A stretch of 64,000 nucleotides of DNA, from contig NW_026970668.1 in assembly GCF_963678635.1 (NCBI RefSeq), positions 1 through 64,000 on the forward strand. Direction: 5' to 3'. This DNA comes from Symsagittifera roscoffensis. Its lineage: Eukaryota; Xenacoelomorpha; Acoela; Convolutidae. Position 1 is the first letter of the stretch. Each line of letters begins with the position of its first letter. A program made the position numbers and the translations under genes. The notes beneath the pieces are model-generated. The model did no database searches and had not been told where the DNA came from. It worked only from the letters and a program-made list of their open reading frames with translations. Positions 56,474-64,000 of the stretch are shown here, piece after piece.

Positions 56474-58105
56474 CTTTGAAACTGAGGTTGAGTTTTATTG
56501 ATTTTTGTTTGTATTTATTGTGTATAATAATTTAACTTTAAAATTGAGTTTGAGTTTGTATCTTGTATTTGTTCATTAATTATCACACGATTGGGTTCTG
56601 ATTAAAAATTTATTTCAAAAGCCTTTAAAAATTGAAGTTTAAAAATCATTTATTTTTAATAAATTGACTATTTTTTTTTCAATTAAAACAAAAAAAAAAT
56701 CCGTAAAATTTTCATTTTTCCACAATTAGGATTTAACATATTAACATTGAAGTTCTTATTTACATTAGTGATCTTGAGAAAAAACTGAAAAGCATCCATA
56801 TATATGCTAATTTTTAGAAAACAAGATTAAAAAAATCAATTTCGTTTTTTGAAAAAAGATAATTAACGTCAAAAAAAACTAGAAAAAAATAATTTTGGAT
56901 GAAAACTTATGTTGTCATATGTTTATTCAAATAGTTATCATACAAATTTAACATAATGAAAAATAGTATAAAAGATGTTTAAAACCAACTTTTTGATAAA
57001 AATACTTATTTTTTTAATGTTTTTTAGTTAAAAATTTGATTTTTTAATTACAAAAAGGAAAAAAAAGCATTAATTTTTTCTTTTTCTACAAATTGGAGTT
57101 ACCATTTGATCATTGATACTGTTGTCTCCAAAAATGATCATATTGAAAAAAATACAAGTATTCATCATCATGCTAAATATTTGAGAAAAATAATAAAAAT
57201 CAAACTTTTTAATTGATGACTCATCGTTTTTTCATTTTTCCGAAAAAATGCGATTTTCAACCAGAAGACGCAATTTTTTATTATAAGCAAGTGGTGTTAT
57301 TATGAAAGTGCATTTAGGGGCACGACTAATGAGATTGTGGGAGTAGATGTTTTTTCAATAGTCTTCGAGAAAAACGCTAATCCCCTTAATCCCCCCTAAA
57401 ACAACAAACTCATTTCTCTTTACAGAAAAGTATTTTTTCGGACTTTTTTTTCAAATCGAAAGACAATTGAGACAAATTCATGATGACATGGACCGTGCAA
57501 CCGCTCCGTGATTGACATCATTGATAGCAATGCGCCTGGAAAGTTAAAAAACTGTCATTTTTCAGTTTTTGCTTTACTTATTCATCATTTCAACTGTTTT
57601 TGATACTAATTTTGACATTTTTATAGGATATTCTGTCCCCATGACAACTGGAATATTTAGGATCTATCATGTGTTGTGACATGCTCAACTTTTATTCGCA
57701 ATTTCGAAATTTTCATCAATTTATATTTTGAATTGATAAAATATAAAATTAAAACTTTTCTCTCTTGGCTCTAAAATCATTTTGGATTAAAATTTAGCCC
57801 AAACTTGATTGGCTTAGATTAATTTCTATCGTTTGTAATAATTATTAACGTTTTAAACAACAATTTATCTGTTTCGTCCAATCGAATTTGAGTTTGCCAG
57901 TTATGGCGGGAAATTCAAATCTAATTCAAATTTTGGCGGGAACTTTAATTCAAATTCAAAATTACGCGCGCAAAACACAAACCGTTTTCTCTGCAATTGG
58001 TAGACGAACAGTTATGCTTCCCATTTACTGTTGTTTCTGAGTGTAATTTGAGATCACTTGATTCTTTTTCTTTCTTAAAATCAATAGCTTAACTTACTTC
58101 AAAAA
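56474..58105. other. Polinton AT-rich gap before the polymerase gene
   Basis: About 1.6 kb, very AT-rich, with no credible gene. It must hold the polymerase promoter. Sequence near 57,900-57,975 has several GGCGGGAA-containing, partly repeated stretches (AATTCAAAT, TTTGGCGGGAA) that could be binding sites. Confidence 0.4.
57902..57974. promoter_or_regulatory. Repeated TGGCGGGAA motifs upstream of polymerase
   Basis: TGGCGGGAA occurs twice, near 57,905 and 57,934, each followed by AATTCAAAT-like sequence, about 170-200 bp upstream of the zinc-finger start codon. TTTGGCGGGAA is the textbook E2F site, so regulation by host S-phase factors is possible. Confidence 0.4.
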
Positions 58106-61100
58106 ATGTTCAAATGCAATTTTTGTCCACTGAAATATGCAAATAAGAGCAATAGAAGTCGCCATGAGCGTGACAAACATTTTGTTGAAAAAGGCCTTAT
58201 TGTTTATCGATGCAATGAGTGTTCATTCACGGCTCAAATGCTTTCAAATTTACAAAAACATATTCTTCACACTCATGGTCAACTTGGAGGTGTTTGTGAT
58301 TATTGTCATTTGGGATTTCATTCGCCCAAAAACTTATCAGCTCATTTACTAGCAACCCATGGTCTTCCTGTTATGAGAGCTGCCTCTGCTGATTTAGCCA
58401 CTACAAGTGCCGCTGCTAATGCTGCTCTCGGTGATGTGCATGCTGTCGATGAAGACGAAATCAACGGCACCAATCTTCAAAAAAGTGAGTCTGCTTTTTT
58501 CGGTGTTCTTGAAAACGTATGTGATCGGCGGAAACCAACCCATGGATGAAAATCAGCCGATTGACCTTTTGCAATTTATGCAAGAGAAAAAAGATGAAAT
58601 TCAAAGTCTCATAATCGATCGAGTTGCAGAAGGACCTAGAAAAGTTCAGTTCAGCGCTAATTTAGGTTTGGTAAAACCTAAAGTAATAAATGATTCTAGT
58701 AAAACTGAGCACGACGAGCGGATTGACATTTATGCAAACTCTGATATGAAACCTGTGATGAGCTTAGGATAAGAAGATGATGAGTTTTTTGAAATGGTCG
58801 AAAAAATGCAAACAGTTTTGGAGACTTTTGCATCTTATGGAAGCCGTTGGGTTTTGCAACACGTAATTCAAGTTTTTGTTAAACTTGCAAAGTTTTCACC
58901 AATCCGTGGGTCATCTTATATTGACTTGCCTTTTCGAATTCGAATGTCCCAGAATTTGATAAACATTAGAAATCACGAAGATAATAATTGCTTCGAACTT
59001 TGCTTTACCGCTGCTTATAGTCTGAAGCATGGTGTTGACCTACTTCTAACTGATCAACAAAAAGCGAACCCAGCAGCTGCGCGGACACAACCTGATACAT
59101 ACACTGCTGAAAGTGCACACAAAGCCCAAGGTAATTTTGATTCACACATGAGTTTCGCTTCAATTGGAAAATTTGAACAACTTAACGACGTGCGGGTAAA
59201 TGTGTTCCAGTACCACAAGGGAGATTTGTTGCCTATGTATATATCAAAACGACCAAACCAAGATAACAGCACCCAAACTGAAATATTTGACATGGACCTG
59301 CTTCTCTTGTATGAGCCTGCAAAGCATCACTATGTACTTATAATCGATTTGTTAAAGTTCATCTGCGAAATCAAAGGGTGTAAGTATCGCACAATTGCAC
59401 GTTTATGTAGAAACTGCTTTCACATTAGTTGGAGTGATGAAACTCACGAGCAACACATCCAGTGTTGTAAGGATCATGAACCTGCTCTAGTAGTCATGCC
59501 TTCAGCAGAAAAAGGTACCAACAGATACGAGTTCAAAAACCTCCAGGCCTTGTGGTTTGTACCACTTGTGATTTATTTTGATTTTGAATCATTTCTGAAA
59601 CCTGTAGATTCTTGTCATGATAATCCATCGCGATCATCTACCCGAGTTGTACAAAAACACGAAGCTTGTGGGTATTCATTGGCTGTAATTGAACACGGAA
59701 ATTCACAGCCCTACTTCTTTGACTATGACAGCTCTGATCAATGCATGAAAAAGTTTCTCAATCAGTTGCATCAATTAGCGAGAGAGATATATGATCAAAA
59801 GCGACGGTTTCCTCAATTTCTAGAAAGCCAAGAATCGTTGAACAAAGAAAACACATCAACATGTTGGATTTGCTGTATACATTTTACCAATGAGCACGAA
59901 AAATGTCTTGACCATTGCCATTTTTCTGGAAAATTTTTGGGATGGGCACATGAAAAATGCAACCTCGCAAGACGAACTGTAAATTTCACCCCAGTCATTG
60001 GACATAACATCCAGAACTATGACCTTCACCACATTTGTCTCGCCTTGCATGAATGCGAGCCAACAAGTACAATGAGTGTTATACCTAGCACCGACGAAAA
60101 ATATATATCGTTAAGCATTGGAGTCCTAATTAAAACTATAAAAAGGAAAAACGGATCTGAGCAAAAAGTTTTTGAATACCTCAGATTTATTGACTCATGC
60201 AAGTTTTTGAATTCTTCCCTGCAAAAATTGGTTGATAATCTACCAGCGGAAAAAATGTCAATTTTGAACAAGTATTTTGCAAACGAGACGGAGGAGCAAC
60301 GGTGTCTGATACGACAAAAAGGTTTCTACCCTTATTCGTACATGACCGGAAGAGAAAAATTTGCAGAAAAAGAATTGCCTCCTTTGCAAAATTGGTCCGA
60401 TGTTTTGAATGGAGGAAAAGTTGCAGTTTCACAAGCGGATCTGGAACATGCAAAGAAAGTTTTTAGAGTGTTCAAATGTCAAAACTTGGAAGATTATCAC
60501 AACTTGTATCTCAAGTGTGATACACTCCTTCTTGCTTGCGTCTTTGAAGAATTTCGACAAATTAGTCACCAAACTTATGGTCTGGACTGCGCGCACCATT
60601 TTAGTGCTTCAAACTTAGCCGGAGACGCCTTCAAACGTATCTGCAAAGACTCGAATGTTCAGCTTTTATCAGACCGCAGGCATCTCGAAATGGTCGAGAA
60701 TATGATGCGAGGTGGTACTGCATCCGTGTTCCATAGTCGCTTTTTCAAAGCCAACAACAAAGAATGCCCCGACTTCAACCCAGATCAACCTAGCACCTAC
60801 GGGTTTATGATCGATGCAAATAACCTCTATGGCGGCGTCATGCAAACGGAGAAATTACCGGTGCGTAACTTTGAGCTAATAGAGCATATAGAAGACGAGG
60901 TGATTGTGAACCAAATCCTCAACATGACTGAAGACTCTTTGATTGGATTTATATTGGAAGTTGATCTCGAGTATCCAGAAGAACTGCATGAGGATCATCA
61001 AGATTACCCTTTAGCTTCTACTAAAGAAAGTGTACCCCAGGATTGGTTGAGTCCCTACCAAACAAATTTACTCGAGCAGATGAAAAATCAAGACATTGCA

Positions 61101-62330
61101 AGACGTTCAATTGGAAAGACCAAAAAGTTACTGCAGACGCTGCATGATAAGTCAAATTATACAATTCATTACAAACTATTGCAATTGTTTGTTAGGTTGG
61201 GACTTAAAGTTAAAAAAGTGCACCGTGTGCTGAAGTTTGAACAAGAAGCATGGTTAGAACCATACATCACATTGAACACGACTAAACGACAACAAGCTAG
61301 AAATAAATTTGAGGAGGATTTGTACAAACTACTGAACAATTGTGCTTATGGGAAAACATGCGAGTCGAAGCGCAAACGGATGCTTGTTCGGATAGTTAGA
61401 GATTATCATGCCGCTTTGCGAGAAATTAGTGCATTCGAATTTAAATCCTACAAAATTTTTGGAGAAAACTTGGCAGCGTTCACTTCGAATCCAACAAAAA
61501 TCTATTGGGATGTCCCAACAATTGTGGGAGCTAGTGTTCTTGAGTTAGCAAAGTTTCACATGTATAAATTTCATTACGATATAATGAAACCAAATTTTGA
61601 ATGTCAACTATTGTATTCTGATACAGACAGTCTCCTGTACCAAGTCAAAAGTGAAGATTTATACCGAGAAATTTCCGAAAAAAGGAATATTTTGAATGAA
61701 CTTGACTTGTCAAATTACCCGAAGAACCACCCTCTCTACGACCCGAAAAACAAAATGGTTGTTTTAAAATTCAAGGATGAGTTTCCAGGAGACATTATAA
61801 CCGAGTTTATATCCCTCAAACCCAAGCTTTAATCCATTTTGTCCAGAGGTAATTAATTTCTATTTGCCTTATTTGTGAGCACGAATTTCAAAAAATTTTG
61901 ATTTTTTGTGATTTTTTTTTCGGAAGGCAATTTTTATTTGTGGGCGATTTTTTTTTTTTTGAAAATTTTTGGTTTTTTTTTGTGGGCGATTTTTTTTTTT
62001 GTGGGCGAAAAATTTTTTTAAAAAAAATTTTTTTGTCGGCAAAAAATTTTTTTTAAAAAATTTTTTTGTCGGGGATTTTTTTTTTGTGTTGGTTGATTGT
62101 TGTTTTTTTTTAATGATGACGATATTTTTAATCATCAGCGATATCGAGACACCTTGACCTCTGGCTCGTTATTCAAAACTGAAAACAGTCGAATCGCATC
62201 CGAGTCACACAATCTGCAAACAGTGACTTCGACGAAAACATCGTTATCAGCTTTTGATGACAAACGCTACATCCTCGATGATGGTCAGCAGACTCTTCCC
62301 TACGGTCACAAAAACATCGTGGGTCAAACT
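58106..62330 (+). pseudogene. Polinton protein-primed DNA polymerase B region (broken)
   Basis: Family B, protein-primed polymerase that copies the element from its ends. The 5' part encodes three C2H2 zinc fingers (FKCNFC..RHERDKH, YRCNEC..HILHTH, GVCDYC..HLLATH). The large central frame holds an exonuclease region starting YFDFESF, a HNIQNYDLH motif, an endonuclease-like C-C/H cluster (CWICCIHF, CLDHCHF), and the polymerase motifs MIDANNLYGGVM, NNCAYGKTCES and YSDTDSLLY. FDDKRYILDDG near 62,260 resembles the usual C-terminal end of this family. A T-rich low-complexity stretch lies within the region. About two or three breaks overall. Confidence 0.85.
61880..62115. repeat. T-rich low-complexity stretch
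   Basis: Long T runs alternate with GTGGGCGA and GTCGG words in short imperfect repeats. The minus strand gives a spurious Lys/Phe-rich frame. It may be a decayed insertion or a slippage-expanded stretch. Confidence 0.7.
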
Positions 62331-62810
62331 GTGATTGGCATTGATGATAGTGATGACAACACAGCCGCTGTTAATTCTGACCCAACTGACGATGACGATT
62401 TGGAAAAATGGATGCCATTTTTTGAAGATCGTCAACAGCCAGTGTCGTGGGATTGTGACGATTTCCTAGATGGGGTGTCTGAAGAAATCGCTAACACTCA
62501 AAACGTTGATTGGGACCATCCGGAAATTGATGATGAATACTTTGAGGATAGTTTTGCTGTTGAGAACACACAACCACATCGCTCGCTTCGACAACTGATG
62601 GACCAGGTCAATAGCAGTTGGCAAACTCCAGACCCCGGTCTGATTCGGGCAGCAGAAACCAACGACAGTGATATTGATAGCGGGGATATCGCGGATCTGG
62701 AGGCCAATACTTCCGATGAGGACGAGTCGTCATTCTTCAACGATTCGTTTTTCGATTATGAAGCAGTTGAAGTAGAAGAACCACGGTCAAAAAATCGACG
62801 AATAGATTAA
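62331..62810 (+). CDS. Acidic Asp/Glu-rich tail ORF (unknown)
   Basis: Part of an open frame that runs from 62,097 to 62,810. After the polymerase-end-like segment the frame reads a strongly acidic sequence (IDDSDDNTAAVNSDPTDDDD, SDEDESSFFNDSFFDYEAVE) with several Trp/Phe-containing acidic blocks, ending in a short basic tail (RSKNRRID). This composition suggests an intrinsically disordered regulator or DNA mimic, by composition only. Whether it is its own gene or a C-terminal extension of the polymerase cannot be decided. Confidence 0.4.
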   Translation: MIGIDDSDDNTAAVNSDPTDDDDLEKWMPFFEDRQQPVSWDCDDFLDGVSEEIANTQNVDWDHPEIDDEYFEDSFAVENTQPHRSLRQLMDQVNSSWQTPDPGLIRAAETNDSDIDSGDIADLEANTSDEDESSFFNDSFFDYEAVEVEEPRSKNRRID

Positions 62811-62846
62811 AACACAAAAAAACACCACATTAACTTTTGTATAGTA

Positions 62847-62852
62847 AATAAA
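62847..62852 (+). terminator. Polyadenylation signal AATAAA
   Basis: AATAAA lies 37 bp after the stop of the last plus-strand frame, a suitable place to end the rightward transcript. Confidence 0.5.
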
Positions 62853-63150
62853 ATTCAGTTATTTAATATGAGAATTGTCTGTACATAAAATTTGACCTAC
62901 CGCTATTCCGTGTTTAGTGTGTATTTAAGTGCGAGATTTTGTTCAGCTTTGGAACTCAATTAATCTGGGATATAAACAATTTCATTTAAGCGATAGTGTC
63001 TTTAGCATACTTTTGTATGTATTTGTATGTAATTTGAGTTTGAATCAAAGTTTTAAGAAGAATTGAGCAAACAGTCTATAGCGCAGTTAAACAATCCAGC
63101 TGGTTTCAGAACGAAGATTTGGCAAATCCTTTCCCGCACCAAACATGTAA
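62853..63150. other. Polinton right subterminal noncoding arm
   Basis: About 300 bp between the last gene and the right terminal repeat. No gene or clear repeat seen. Confidence 0.6.
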
Positions 63151-63366
63151 CCACAACGTTCAGTGGGAATACTCAATAATATACCGAAGTTTTACATGAG
63201 GACTATTAGGTATAAAATCATACATGGTGACAATTAGGATTATTACATGGTGACCATTGCTGATCATTTAATACATGGTGACCATTATGATTTATACCTA
63301 ATGGTCATCCATGTATGACAACCCCCCCCCCCCCCCCCGATCCTAACGCACTATATGCATACTACT
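63151..63366 (-). repeat. Polinton right terminal inverted repeat
   Basis: A 216-bp complement of the left repeat, ending CATACTACT at the element boundary. It has a 17-base C tract (G on the other strand) where the left has 11, and one copy of the 51-bp internal unit where the left has two. Otherwise it is nearly identical to the left repeat. Confidence 0.93.
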
Positions 63367-63372
63367 CAGGCA
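63367..63372. repeat. Target-site duplication, right (CAGGCA)
   Basis: Six bases directly outside the right terminal repeat, matching 43,567-43,572. This fixes the element boundaries. Confidence 0.95.
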
Positions 63373-64000
63373 TCAATTCAGTTTGGATTTTTCCGAGCCG
63401 GGTAAAATATATGGCGCGTTAGTTATCCCCAATTTGTCAATTTAGAAATCTTTAATCCCCAGTAAAATTAAAAAATGTGATCACAGGTAAAATGTACATG
63501 TACTTTTTTTAAAAAATCTGAAATCAAGACATCAACAGTTTTCAGATGATATAACAAAACGTACTAAAAAAGCTAGTTTAAAGTCGAGATAGGCCTGGAG
63601 AACAAAAATTAACCCAAACACAAGTGTTCCATTAGTTTCACTGAAAGTATGGCCGAATTCAAACAAAACTGTTTGTATCAGTGCGACGACTGGAGTTTTC
63701 TGACTGCCTTTTAAATAAAAAAAATGATGAAATTTTCCTGAAAACCTTTTTCAATCATCCTTCTACACTATTTAAAATTTAAAATGGTACATTTAGCATA
63801 TACTATCTATTAACTAAAATGAATGGCTTCATTTCAATAAATCGTAACGAATCGCCGCTTACGCATTATTAGCTCAGAGTTTTTTCCTTTAGACTGACAT
63901 TTGAAAAATTTAATCAGATGAATTTATGAAAAGAACCAATTTCTGTTGATGAGCAAAGAGAAATTTTTGGAAAAATATTCAAATTTGAAAAACCTTTTGT
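63373..64000. other. Host right flank, nothing recognised
   Basis: AT-rich DNA after the target-site duplication. It does not match the duplicated left-flank segment, as expected for a single insertion between distinct flanks. No gene seen. Confidence 0.6.

Larger units (their letters stand above)
43573..63366. mobile_element. Polinton (Maverick), near full length
   Basis: A 19,794-bp virus-like DNA element. It carries the diagnostic set: protein-primed family B polymerase, retroviral-type integrase, packaging ATPase, adenain-like protease, major capsid and penton-like proteins. Terminal inverted repeats start AGTAGTATGC and a perfect 6-bp target duplication CAGGCA lies on both sides, as is usual for Polintons. 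Genes form two divergent blocks meeting at 55.4-55.9 kb. Several genes look whole. The capsid, penton, acidic-protein, polymerase and one unknown gene are broken, roughly six breaks in all. Intact ends and near-identical internal duplications suggest a young insertion. Confidence 0.97.

Noticed and set aside
61869-62135. Lys/Phe-rich 88-codon minus-strand frame
   Set aside because: It is the complement of a T-rich low-complexity stretch and has no protein-like character.

Overview
The window looks like AT-rich, gene-poor intergenic DNA of a metazoan. The support is eukaryotic transposons of several classes, long degenerate repeats, a GA microsatellite, and no convincing host gene in 64 kb. 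The species cannot be told from the sequence. The main feature is a nearly full-length Polinton (Maverick), a virus-like DNA element, at 43,573-63,366 (19.8 kb). It has terminal inverted repeats starting 5'-AGTAGTATGC and a perfect 6-bp target-site duplication (CAGGCA) on both sides.

Layout. Positions 1-19,701 are mostly unrecognised host DNA. They hold a ~20-bp minisatellite (3.9-4.3 kb), an array of ~0.8-kb degenerate tandem repeats (6.8-9.9 kb), and a decayed Polinton capsid fragment with a locally duplicated 3' part (11.6-12.75 kb). Positions 19,702-45.6 kb are a nested tandem segmental duplication. A host segment of about 5.9 kb plus the left end of the Polinton occurs three times in full and once in part, at about 99% identity or better. 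Two events explain it: a 7,147-bp tandem duplication, then a ~10.8-kb tandem duplication that left a 7-bp filler at its joint. The host segment carries a degenerate ~45-bp minisatellite, a foldback element, a Tc1-like element with TA ends, two copies of a hAT-like MITE, and a fossil packaging ATPase from an older Polinton that one MITE interrupts.

Polinton gene map. The left arm reads on the minus strand: adenain-like protease, major capsid protein, basic core protein, penton-like minor capsid protein, retroviral-type integrase, an acidic protein with an EEFILIPRK start, a small helical protein, FtsK/HerA-type packaging ATPase, a duplicated small gene, a nuclease-like protein, and several unknowns ending in a PC4-like protein. 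After a divergent promoter region, the right arm reads on the plus strand: two small accessory ORFs, then a protein-primed family B DNA polymerase with zinc fingers encoded at its 5' end, then an acidic tail ORF. The set covers replication (polymerase), integration (integrase) and virion assembly (ATPase, protease, capsid proteins). Several genes are broken and several look whole. Intact target-site duplications and near-identical internal duplications point to a young insertion. Two older, independent Polinton remnants in the same window show repeated colonisation of this region.
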